5,018 nucleotides of DNA from Thermoplasmata archaeon (GTDB lineage: Archaea > Thermoplasmatota > Thermoplasmata > Thermoplasmatales > GCA-001856825), in NCBI GenBank assembly GCA_021831005.1, contig JAKBNO010000034.1, positions 1 through 5,018 of the forward strand, in the 5' to 3' direction. A model generated the notes under the pieces. That model saw only the letters and a program-made list of their open reading frames with translations, searched no databases and was not told where the DNA came from. Below are positions 1 through 4,835 of this stretch, piece by piece. Each line of letters begins with the position of its first letter. The stretch's first letter is position 1. A program made the translations under genes and the position numbers.

Positions 1-540
1 GTGTTTGAACCGCATCTCGGCCACATCAAATCCTCTGCTCTTGAGGTATCCCTTGAACGTATCAAAAGCGATCTTGCCGAGCGCAAGGACCACCTTTAGG
101 TTGTCCATGTTCTGAAATTCGAATTCACGATAATCTCTGCAATTTTCCAGCTCGTTCGGAGTCGGTTTATCGCCAGGCGGTACACACTTCAATGCAGCGG
201 TAATATAGAGCTCGTCCAGGACCAGTCCATCATTTCTTGAAACGGAGTCCGATCTGTTCGAAAGCCCCACCTCGTGCAGACAAGAGAAAAGGAATGAAGC
301 GCTCTTATCTCCTGTGAACACGCGCCCTGTCCTGTTTCCTCCCGTGGCGGCCGGAGCAAGTCCAAGTATCAGCAACTTCGAATGAAAGTTACCAAAGCCT
401 GGGACAGGCTTGCTCCAAAACTCTTCTCCCAGAAATCTGGATCCCCTGTTTGCAACTTCGACCCTGAACTTTGTAATCCTCTCGCATCGGGTGCAAGAAA
501 TCAATTTGGAATTCATTGCGTCGATCGATTCAAATTTCAT
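1..540 (-). CDS. Family-5 (UDGb-type) uracil-DNA glycosylase, C-terminus cut by window edge
   Basis: DNA base-excision repair enzyme. Family 5 members remove uracil, and often hypoxanthine or other deaminated bases, from DNA. The frame is open from ATG 540 to the window edge (180 codons). Visible: a CxxC pair at Cys16/Cys19, then the active-site block LGLAPAATGGNRTGRVFTGD at residues 59-78, which is the UDGb-type motif 1, then ITAALKCVPP around 113-122. Cys119 and Cys134 complete the four ligands expected for the 4Fe-4S cluster. DNLKVVLALGKIAFDTF (146-162) is the conserved core strand and helix. The C-terminal leucine-loop motif lies outside the window; families of this kind are about 200-220 residues. 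The start is set by an ATGA overlap with the stop of the upstream phosphatase gene, with GGA 8 bases upstream, so translation is probably coupled. Many homologues have His where Thr66 stands in the motif; I am not sure how rare Thr is in archaea. Confidence 0.9.
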   Translation of the reverse strand, partial: MKFESIDAMNSKLISCTRCERITKFRVEVANRGSRFLGEEFWSKPVPGFGNFHSKLLILGLAPAATGGNRTGRVFTGDKSASFLFSCLHEVGLSNRSDSVSRNDGLVLDELYITAALKCVPPGDKPTPNELENCRDYREFEFQNMDNLKVVLALGKIAFDTFKGYLKSRGFDVAEMRFKH

Positions 541-1286
541 TTCTCCATCCTGAACACTTCTACCTTGCTTTCGTTTAGGTCAGTAAGCAGCTTCTTGAAA
601 TCTGCTGGGGAGTCAACCCTGAATTTTGCAGCAGTCTCTCCCTTCCCCACTTTTATCGTGATATGCTCTTTGAATTCAACGAACGCTTCCTCATCCGTCC
701 TGTCGTCACCCGCGAACAATATGAAGTCGTCACGAGTCACATATCGCCGCATCGCTTTCCCTTTGTCCATTCCTTCTATCCTGAGTTCGAAAACGTACTT
801 ACCACTGTACATTTCGAATCCGTCTTCAGATATCTTTGAAATGACCCTTTCGAGACTTTCTAAGTCGCTCTTTTTGACGTTGTAATAATGGAACTGTAAT
901 CCACCCACCTTGTCAATCACCCTGAGTCCCGGGAAATCACGTTCTAGATGGGAGTACTTTATCGACATCTCGTGGGTCCTCTTCTTGTACTCCTCAAAAT
1001 TGTCTACAGACCACTCTTCTCCGGTCTCACTGATAAATTGGGACCCGTGCATTGCGATTACATTGAATCCACTCCCCACGAACGACAACAGTCCATCAAG
1101 GTCTCTGCCAGTGATCAGATATAGGGGAACCTTTTTCTTCAACTCCTTCAGAAGGCCTAGAAGTTCGACAGGTGGTACCGCGTCTTCCGGCTGGGAGACC
1201 AGGTCAACCAGAGTACCATCATAGTCAAGGAACAACTTCGTAAGTCCTCCTTTTTCCACTATCGTTTTGATGATCTCGTCATACAT
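537..1286 (-). CDS. otsB: Trehalose-6-phosphate phosphatase (HAD superfamily, OtsB type)
   Basis: Cytosolic HAD-fold hydrolase that converts trehalose 6-phosphate to trehalose, the last step of the OtsA/OtsB route to this stress solute. At 249 residues it is a stand-alone phosphatase close in length and pattern to the Thermoplasma acidophilum enzyme. Motif I is LDYDGTL (20-26), with nucleophile Asp21 and acid/base Asp23. Motif II is the TGR at 59-61. HG at 80-81 opens the cap region, DFPGLRV (117-123) and ELRIEGMDKGKA (167-178) are typical of the family with motif III Lys175, and motif IV is GDDRTDEEAF (193-202), which binds Mg. The ATG at 1286 has AGAGGA six bases upstream. Its stop overlaps the start of the glycosylase gene (ATGA). 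No trehalose-6-phosphate synthase is in the window, so the partner enzyme must be elsewhere. A related sugar-phosphate phosphatase activity cannot be excluded. Confidence 0.9.
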   Translation of the reverse strand: MYDEIIKTIVEKGGLTKLFLDYDGTLVDLVSQPEDAVPPVELLGLLKELKKKVPLYLITGRDLDGLLSFVGSGFNVIAMHGSQFISETGEEWSVDNFEEYKKRTHEMSIKYSHLERDFPGLRVIDKVGGLQFHYYNVKKSDLESLERVISKISEDGFEMYSGKYVFELRIEGMDKGKAMRRYVTRDDFILFAGDDRTDEEAFVEFKEHITIKVGKGETAAKFRVDSPADFKKLLTDLNESKVEVFRMEK

Positions 1287-1330
1287 TTAGAATCCTCTAA
1301 TTCTTATATTTTGGAGATTTACGCCAAACT

Positions 1331-1343
1331 AAATTATTTTTCG
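1331..1343 (-). promoter_or_regulatory. Putative archaeal promoter (BRE/TATA) of otsB
   Basis: In the gap between the helicase stop and the otsB ATG, the minus strand reads CGAAAAATAATTT. A TATA box here would place the transcript start near 1310, giving a leader of about 24 bases that includes the AGAGGA ribosome site at 1298-1293. A second AT-rich candidate, AAAATATAAG at 1312-1303, would start transcripts at or just before the ATG and leave out the ribosome site, so I prefer the first. The promoter suggests otsB and the glycosylase can be expressed independently of the helicase. Confidence 0.4.
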
Positions 1344-1375
1344 GCTTTCAATCTGAGAGTGATTATATGGCCGGT

Positions 1376-2887
1376 TCAAGTCGGACGGAAACTGTCGAAG
1401 GTCGTCTGAACGTTCTTATTGCCGTCCCTCAATATGTTCTTCATCTTTTTCTCCTTTCTTCCTGCCGAATAGTAATAAGATAAATCCCTCGAGTTTTCCA
1501 TCGTCAGGATGTACACCTTCCCCTTTCCGAACCTTCCGGTCCTGCCCCTTCTCTGTATCGATCTTACCTCGCTTGCGACAGGCTCATAGAAAATCACAGT
1601 GTCCGCTGCCGGTACGTCGAGCCCTTCCTCTCCAACCTGTGTCGCCACCAGGACCTTTATGATGCCCTCCCTGAATAACTGGAGAGTAGAGGTCTGTTCT
1701 TTCTGGGTCATTCCCTTACCATCTTTCCTCGAACTCTGACCGATAAATTTCTCACAGGAATATCCTTCATTTTTCAGGATCTCGGTGAGGATGTTGGCAG
1801 TTATCCTGTAGTGGCAGAAAACGATCGCCTTTTCATTGCTGCGTTCCTTCAGGATCTCAATTATTTTCGTTATCTTTGGGGTGTGCAGATTGAGGGGCTC
1901 CGTTGAAAGTTTCTCCGCCTTCTTCTCAATAGCAACCATCCTGGAATCAGCGAATATCTGCTTTGCCTTGCTGTTCTCCCTCTTCATTTCCTGCAGATAA
2001 GAATAAAATGGCAACACTCCCTGAGTCTCTGCAAATTCAAGCAGATAGTCTATCAGAATCGCCTGGGTCCTGATCCTCACTGCCGAATAGAAGTACTTGT
2101 TGCCTCTCTTTATCTGGCTGAAGATGTAGTCTCCAAGGGCGATGAGTTCTTTCCTAGATCTCCCCTGTATCGTGAGGGAAAACGACTCGAGTTTCTTTAT
2201 AATCTCTCCGAGCATTTCCCTGAGCTGTTCTATGATCTCGGTTGGGCCTGGTGGAGTCGGGATCTTTACCTGCTCAATATCAATTCCCTTTATGTAAGAA
2301 ACCACATCTGGCGAATTCTCGTCCCTTATCTCCAGGTCCGTTATCCTCAGGTTCTTGATTATCTGATCGATTTTCTCACGATCACCTCCCGGCGACGCAG
2401 TTGTGGCGATGATTCTGGATTCGGAAAAGAAGTTTGCAACTTCTACATAGGAGTAATTTCCGATTGCGCGGTGTGCTTCATCAAAAATCACGACCTTGAC
2501 TTCGTTCTTGATGTCTAGAAACAATGAAGAGTCGTTGTCAATAACTTGAGGGGTAGACACGATCACTCTTGCAGCTCGATACAGTTCCCTCCTCAAGGAT
2601 TTCTTTATTTCTCCCGTTACCTCAATAATCTCTTCTTCCGGTAGGTTCACGAATTTCCTTATGCTGGCGGCGTGTTGATGCACTAGCGGTCGAGTAGGTG
2701 CTAAAAAGATGCACTTTCCACCGTCCTGAATCAGGATTGAAAGTGCAATAACTGCAATGACGGTCTTTCCCAGTGCGGTGGGTATAACTATCAAAGTATT
2801 CTTCTCAACGGACTTCAGTGCGATATTGTCCTGATACTCCCTGAACTCGATTAGGTCATCCCTAAGAAGTTCAGAATACTTTGGCAC
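1376..2887 (-). CDS. Hef/FANCM-type superfamily 2 helicase, helicase-only form with C-terminal PIP-like motif
   Basis: ATP-dependent DNA helicase/translocase of the Hef-FANCM-Mph1 group, which act on stalled forks and branched DNA. All SF2 motifs are present: motif I PTALGKT (36-42), Ia APTRPLVHQH (63-72), Ib TPQVI (112-116), II DEAH (136-139), III TASP (163-166), IV AIVFCHYR (354-361), the family signature FIGQ...GMTQKEQ (381-398), V GEEGLDVPAAD (419-429) and VI QRRGRTGR (445-452). The roughly 120-residue helical insert between the RecA lobes (about 200-320) fits the Hef thumb-like domain. Euryarchaeal Hef is usually about 750 residues with an ERCC4 nuclease and HhH tail; this protein stops at 503, so it is helicase-only. 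It ends with QTTFDSF (494-500), resembling a PCNA-interacting peptide. The start is GTG, placed by the N-terminus shared with the family and a TATA box about 25 bp upstream; no ribosome site is seen. Motif I has Ala38 where Gly is common. Confidence 0.9.
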   Translation of the reverse strand: MPKYSELLRDDLIEFREYQDNIALKSVEKNTLIVIPTALGKTVIAVIALSILIQDGGKCIFLAPTRPLVHQHAASIRKFVNLPEEEIIEVTGEIKKSLRRELYRAARVIVSTPQVIDNDSSLFLDIKNEVKVVIFDEAHRAIGNYSYVEVANFFSESRIIATTASPGGDREKIDQIIKNLRITDLEIRDENSPDVVSYIKGIDIEQVKIPTPPGPTEIIEQLREMLGEIIKKLESFSLTIQGRSRKELIALGDYIFSQIKRGNKYFYSAVRIRTQAILIDYLLEFAETQGVLPFYSYLQEMKRENSKAKQIFADSRMVAIEKKAEKLSTEPLNLHTPKITKIIEILKERSNEKAIVFCHYRITANILTEILKNEGYSCEKFIGQSSRKDGKGMTQKEQTSTLQLFREGIIKVLVATQVGEEGLDVPAADTVIFYEPVASEVRSIQRRGRTGRFGKGKVYILTMENSRDLSYYYSAGRKEKKMKNILRDGNKNVQTTFDSFRPT

Positions 2888-2907
2888 AATGGATAATCGC
2901 TGATTGA

Positions 2908-2915
2908 TTTTAATA
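2908..2915 (-). promoter_or_regulatory. Putative TATA box of the helicase gene, leaderless arrangement
   Basis: The minus strand reads TATTAAAA, preceded by purine-rich CGAAG as a possible BRE. The box centre lies about 25 bases upstream of the GTG start at 2887, so transcription would begin at or within a base or two of the start codon. No Shine-Dalgarno sequence precedes the GTG, which fits a leaderless mRNA. This spacing also supports the chosen start. Confidence 0.5.
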
Positions 2916-3093
2916 CTTCGCGACCAAGAGAAATATGGGAATGCACTTTGAACTTACCTTCCCCAAAACGTCCGTATTCAAAAACAATTGCGGGAGTGGA
3001 TAACCGGATGTGATGAGAGAGCTGAATGGAACCCAAACTGTCAGGAAAAAAGGTTATACGACCTAAAATAAAATCAGATTGTATAATTATGCG
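2916..3093. other. Stretch between helicase promoter and IS right end, no convincing gene
   Basis: About 180 bp lie between the helicase promoter and the mobile element. On the plus strand two tiny frames start with ATG, at 2941 (20 codons) and 3013 (17 codons). Neither has a clear ribosome site or recognisable protein pattern. A minus-strand frame running across this stretch into the helicase (3036-2851) has no family features and overlaps the helicase start, so I treat it as a chance frame. The part nearest the element contains T-runs on the minus strand that may terminate the tnpB transcript, and it also supplies the predicted guide sequence of the omega RNA. Confidence 0.5.
3046..3075 (-). 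terminator. Oligo-T terminator region downstream of tnpB
   Basis: Reading the minus strand beyond the right end of the element there are two T-rich stretches: TTTTATTTT around 3075-3065 and a run of six T at 3051-3046. Archaeal transcription commonly ends at such oligo-T tracts without a hairpin. They would end the tnpB/omega RNA transcript before it runs into the promoter of the helicase gene, which is on the same strand. The first tract ends roughly 30-35 bases beyond the predicted element boundary, leaving room for a guide of about 20 bases. Confidence 0.4.
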
Positions 3094-3260
3094 GAAATAG
3101 TGACATCCTCCCCACCCTATCGGATGGGGCTTCCCGCTTCAACGACCGGAGTTGCCATTGCTGGTAGAGCTCCAATCTCCACGGGCGTGAATTCGGGAGT
3201 GCCCCTCCCTACTTTTATCAATCCCCTGTTGCGGATATTGATAGCGGCATTGATATCCCG
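3081..3260 (-). ncRNA. Predicted TnpB omega RNA (reRNA): scaffold from tnpB 3' end plus guide from flank
   Basis: TnpB proteins are known to use an RNA made from the 3' end of their own gene and the right end of the element, with the guide taken from the sequence just outside. Here the scaffold would cover the last 100-150 bases of tnpB, the stem-loop at 3129-3110 (CCCCATCC paired with GGGTGGGG, loop GATA, one T-G wobble), and the tail GGATGTCA. The guide would begin at about 3100 and read CTATTTCCGCATAATTATAC on the minus strand. The stop codon of tnpB lies in the hairpin region. The 5' limit of the RNA cannot be set from sequence and is approximate; the right-hand boundary may shift by a few bases. 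Confidence 0.45.
3094..3137 (-). repeat. Right end (RE) of the IS200/IS605-type element with subterminal hairpin
   Basis: The minus strand reads GCGGGAAG, then the hairpin CCCCATCC-GATA-GGGTGGGG (3129-3110), then AGGATGTCA and the boundary near 3101/3100. This arrangement, a hairpin about ten bases inside the end with a short cleavage-site-like sequence (GTCA or GTCAC), is that of Y1-transposase-recognised right ends. The block TCCCC-A-CCC...GGGG-CTTCCCGC on the plus strand aligns over 29 bases with the left-end block at 4404-4432 in the same orientation, which supports both as ends of a single element. The hairpin overlaps the tnpB stop codon (TAG at 3119-3117). Confidence 0.65.
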
Positions 3261-4340
3261 ATCGATGATCAGACCGCAGGAATCGCAACTGAATGTCCTT
3301 TCAGACAGTTTAAGTGATCCCTTTTTCCATCCGCAACGGGAACACGTTTTCGACGTGCCTCTCGGATCCGCCAATACCACTTCCCTACCAGCACTTTCAG
3401 CCTTGTAGGTAGTATATTGTATCAGCTTATTCCATGATGCATCTGCAATGCTCTTTGCCAGATGATGATTCTGCATCATTCCTTCTATGTTCAGATTCTC
3501 GAATACGATCAGATCATGACCTGTGATCAGATCTACAGAAACCTTATGCGCATGATCGTCACGCTGTCTCTGTATTTTTCTGTCGATCTTTGCGACCCTC
3601 TTCCCTGCCTTTTCTCTCTTCACTGATCCTTTCACCTTCCGTGAAAGATCCCTCTGTGCCCTCTTGAGCTTCTTCTCCGATTTCCTGAAGAACTTTGAAG
3701 GCTCGATCTGTTTGCCGTCACTTGTTGTGATGAGTGCCTTCAGACCGAGGTCGATTCCGATGGGATTTACGAAGTCGTGAGGATGATGCTCCCCGTACTG
3801 TGCATCGGGAACGTTGTCTGTATTTTGATCAGTGGTGACAGTTATGAACCAGTCGCCAACATTATCTCTCTTCACGGAGAGTGTCCTGACAGTTCCCGTT
3901 ATGGGGCGGTGCATGAACATTCTGATCTCGCCGATCTTTGAAAGCCATACATGGCCGTTATCGAGGATCCTGAATCCTGACTGCGGATAGGTGATGGAAT
4001 TGTACCTGTTCCGGGACTTGAACCTCGGAAATCCAGCTTTCTGTTGTTTCCCCGATTTCTTTTCCATGATTCTTCGGAAGAAATTCTGATACGCCACGTC
4101 CATCCTCCTTGCAACGTCCTGCAGTACCTGAGAATGAACATTCTTATAATCTATTATGCCCCCTTTAAGTTCAGGTATCTGATCCTGCTGATAGTTGTAG
4201 TTGATTCTTTTACCCACCCTATGTGCGTAGATCCTCTGCTGCAGGAATGCGTTGTACAGTTCCCTGCAGAGGCTTAACTGTCTTATGAGTGTCTTCTCCT
4301 GCTCAGCAGATGGATACAGCCTGAACTTATATGTCCTTAT
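3117..4340 (-). CDS. tnpB: TnpB RNA-guided DNA endonuclease with no canonical start codon at its conserved N-terminus
   Basis: Ancestor-type relative of Cas12. It nicks or cuts DNA guided by the omega RNA and favours retention of its element. Counted from the GTG at 4217 (366 residues): RuvC-I Asp156 in GIDLGLKALITTSDG, RuvC-II Glu240 in LIVFENLNIEGM, zinc ribbon CSRC (292-295) and CDSC (311-314), RuvC-III Asp321 in DRDINAAINI. All catalytic residues are intact. The frame continues upstream of that GTG with IRTYKFRLYPSAEQEK and further conserved TnpB sequence, so the protein should begin near 4340 (about 407 residues), but this part has no ATG, GTG or TTG before the TGA at 4364-4362. AGGAG lies ten bases before the ATA at 4340, and a TATA box lies at 4387-4378. 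Options: a non-AUG start (ATA 4340 or ATT 4361), start loss, a one-base shift joining ATG 4380 or 4369, or a truncated product from GTG 4217. I place the 5' limit at the conserved N-terminus. Confidence 0.85.
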   Translation of the reverse strand: MRTYKFRLYPSAEQEKTLIRQLSLCRELYNAFLQQRIYAHRVGKRINYNYQQDQIPELKGGIIDYKNVHSQVLQDVARRMDVAYQNFFRRIMEKKSGKQQKAGFPRFKSRNRYNSITYPQSGFRILDNGHVWLSKIGEIRMFMHRPITGTVRTLSVKRDNVGDWFITVTTDQNTDNVPDAQYGEHHPHDFVNPIGIDLGLKALITTSDGKQIEPSKFFRKSEKKLKRAQRDLSRKVKGSVKREKAGKRVAKIDRKIQRQRDDHAHKVSVDLITGHDLIVFENLNIEGMMQNHHLAKSIADASWNKLIQYTTYKAESAGREVVLADPRGTSKTCSRCGWKKGSLKLSERTFSCDSCGLIIDRDINAAINIRNRGLIKVGRGTPEFTPVEIGALPAMATPVVEAGSPIR

Positions 4341-4350
4341 GGCGCTCTGT

Positions 4351-4387
4351 CTCCTGCGAATTCACACATTTCTTCAACATATATACC
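4351..4387 (-). promoter_or_regulatory. Putative tnpB promoter and ribosome site
   Basis: Minus strand: GGTATATATG (4387-4378) is a good TATA box. A start 25-26 bases downstream falls near 4356, just before AGGAG at 4355-4351. The AGGAG is ten bases before the ATA codon where the conserved TnpB N-terminus begins. Transcript start, ribosome site and N-terminus therefore line up, except that the start codon itself is not ATG, GTG or TTG. AGGAG also reads in frame as Arg-Arg codons, so its role in initiation is inferred. Confidence 0.4.
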
Positions 4388-4403
4388 TTTCTGCTCGCTC
4401 TCA

Positions 4404-4442
4404 TCCCCTCCCTTCAGAAGGGGACTTCTCGCTCGAAATAGT
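4404..4442 (-). repeat. Left end (LE) of the IS200/IS605-type element with subterminal hairpin
   Basis: Minus strand: TTTTAA flank, then CTATTTCGAGCGAGAAG, then the imperfect-palindrome region CCCCTTCTGAAGGGAGGGG (4423-4405). CCCTT and AAGGG can pair around CTG, or the outer CCCC with GGGG. The hairpin begins about 18 bases inside the predicted boundary, as expected for a Y1-type left end. GCGAGAAG before the hairpin matches GCGGGAAG at the same place in the right end and may serve as the internal guide sequence that pairs with the cleavage site. Confidence 0.6.
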
Positions 4443-4448
4443 TAAAAC
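4441..4448 (+). promoter_or_regulatory. Putative TATA box of the tRNA-Arg gene, at the IS junction
   Basis: GTTAAAAC on the plus strand is centred about 26 bases upstream of 4471, just before the tRNA 5' end at 4473, so it is well placed as its TATA box. The bases before it (GAAATA) could act as the BRE. An alternative, AAAATATA at 4453-4460, would start transcription inside the tRNA and fits less well. The reverse complement of this box is the predicted target motif of the neighbouring IS element. Confidence 0.45.
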
Positions 4449-4472
4449 GTGGAAAATATACGGAAGATGCGA

Positions 4473-4547
4473 GGGCGCATGGCCTAGTTTGGATAGGGCA
4501 ATGGCCTCCTAAGCCATAGGTCGAGGGTTCAAATCCCTCTGCGCCCG
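4473..4547 (+). tRNA. tRNA-Arg (anticodon CCT)
   Basis: A complete 75-base cloverleaf that decodes AGG. The acceptor stem GGGCGCA (4473-4479) pairs with TGCGCCC (4540-4546). The D stem is GCCT/GGGC (4482-4485 with 4496-4499), and the anticodon stem is ATGGC/GCCAT (4501-4505 with 4513-4517). The loop CTCCTAA has anticodon CCT at 4508-4510. The variable loop is AGGTC, and the T arm is GAGGG-TTCAAAT-CCCTC (4523-4539). The discriminator base is G4547, usual for Arg. CCA is not encoded and no intron is present. AGG is used often in the neighbouring genes, so this tRNA is likely important. The IS element lies about 30 bp upstream. Confidence 0.95.
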
Positions 4548-4572
4548 TATTGATCCATTCATCACCCACACG

Positions 4573-4577
4573 TTTTT
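4573..4577 (+). terminator. T5 terminator of the tRNA-Arg gene
   Basis: A run of five T occurs 25 bases after the mature tRNA 3' end. Short oligo-T runs are the normal stop signal for archaeal tRNA transcripts. No hairpin is needed or seen. Confidence 0.45.
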
Positions 4578-4781
4578 GACCACCTTGTTCATCTCTTGCC
4601 CCTCGCTGCGAAACAAGACATTATTACCCTATCTCACTTCTTCAACATTGACCTTTTGGAATTCTCCTGTCCTTGTACTGCAGATTATCGGGATGCCAAA
4701 GATTGTTGTGCATCTCAACCTGAGACCCTTGCCTGGGATAAGTTCAATGCAGTTCCTGATCTGCCAAGAATGCGATAGGTA
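4578..4781. other. Gap between tRNA and small gene; contains a protein-like minus frame with no start codon
   Basis: This gap holds no complete gene that I recognise. On the minus strand a frame ending at TAG 4631-4629 reads in a protein-like way over about 45 codons: RNCIELIPGKG, then LRLRCTTIFGIP, then STRTGEFQKVNVEEVR. It uses AGG, AGA, AAG, GAA and ATC codons as the neighbouring genes do. Its own ATG at 4886 lies inside the plus-strand small gene, which makes that start unlikely, and there is no closer ATG, GTG or TTG in frame. A TATA-like stretch at 4794-4781 is well placed for a start near 4761. It could be a remnant, a gene with an odd start or a frameshift, or chance. The plus-strand frames here look like antisense of this one. 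Confidence 0.3.
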
Positions 4782-4818
4782 TTTTATTATATAACGATAA
4801 AGTCCATAATTAAATAGT
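4782..4818 (+). promoter_or_regulatory. AT-rich promoter region of the 52-residue gene, possibly divergent
   Basis: TTTTATTATATAA at 4782-4794 would start plus-strand transcripts near 4815, giving a leader of about 20 bases containing AGGTAGGA (4821-4828), a possible ribosome site eight bases from the ATG. A second box, ATAATTAAAT around 4806-4815, would instead give a leaderless start at about 4836. The first box reads TTATATAATAAAAT on the minus strand and could also drive transcription to the left. Confidence 0.4.
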
Positions 4819-4835
4819 AAAGGTAGGATTATTAA

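Larger units (their letters stand above)
3101..4441 (-). mobile_element. Solo-tnpB IS200/IS605-family element (IS1341-like), no tnpA
   Basis: A self-contained element of about 1.34 kb holding only tnpB. Related hairpin ends are visible: the right end around 3094-3137 and the left end around 4404-4442. No Y1 tyrosine transposase gene (tnpA) is in the window, so movement would need a transposase supplied in trans. IS605 elements insert without target duplication, 3' of a short target motif. Read on the minus strand, the left flank is TTTTAA(C), which becomes the predicted target-adjacent motif for TnpB. Because ACTATTTC occurs at both junctions, each boundary can slide by up to eight bases. The rejoined empty site would read GTTTTAACTATTTCCGC. 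The element sits immediately upstream of a tRNA-Arg gene. Confidence 0.75.

Noticed and set aside
382..885. Plus-strand frame of 167 codons antisense to the glycosylase and otsB
   Set aside because: It lies opposite two well-supported genes, and its Ser/Leu/Phe-rich product is typical of an antisense shadow.
910..1224. Plus-strand frame of 104 codons opposite otsB
   Set aside because: Antisense to clear HAD motifs; low-complexity Ser/Pro/Arg product.
2851..3036. Minus-strand frame of 61 codons overlapping the helicase start
   Set aside because: No family features; it overlaps the helicase start in another frame, and the GTG start with its TATA box explains the region better.
3079..3408. Plus-strand frame of 109 codons opposite the tnpB 3' end
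   Set aside because: Antisense to the TnpB zinc ribbon and RuvC-III region.
3117..4340. TnpB as a nuclease-dead regulator (TldR-like)
   Set aside because: All three RuvC acidic residues and the four zinc cysteines are present, so it is expected to cut DNA.
4404..4442. CRISPR repeat
   Set aside because: The G/C-rich hairpin occurs only twice, 1.3 kb apart, at the ends of the tnpB element; there is no spacer array.
3899..4512. Several other short frames over the tnpB 5' half, the left end and the tRNA
   Set aside because: Overlap with TnpB conserved sequence, IS end structure and the tRNA; products are not protein-like.
4560..4566. GTGATGA on the minus strand resembling a box C of a C/D guide RNA
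   Set aside because: No matching D box or C'/D' boxes at usual spacing, and it runs into the antisense of the tRNA.
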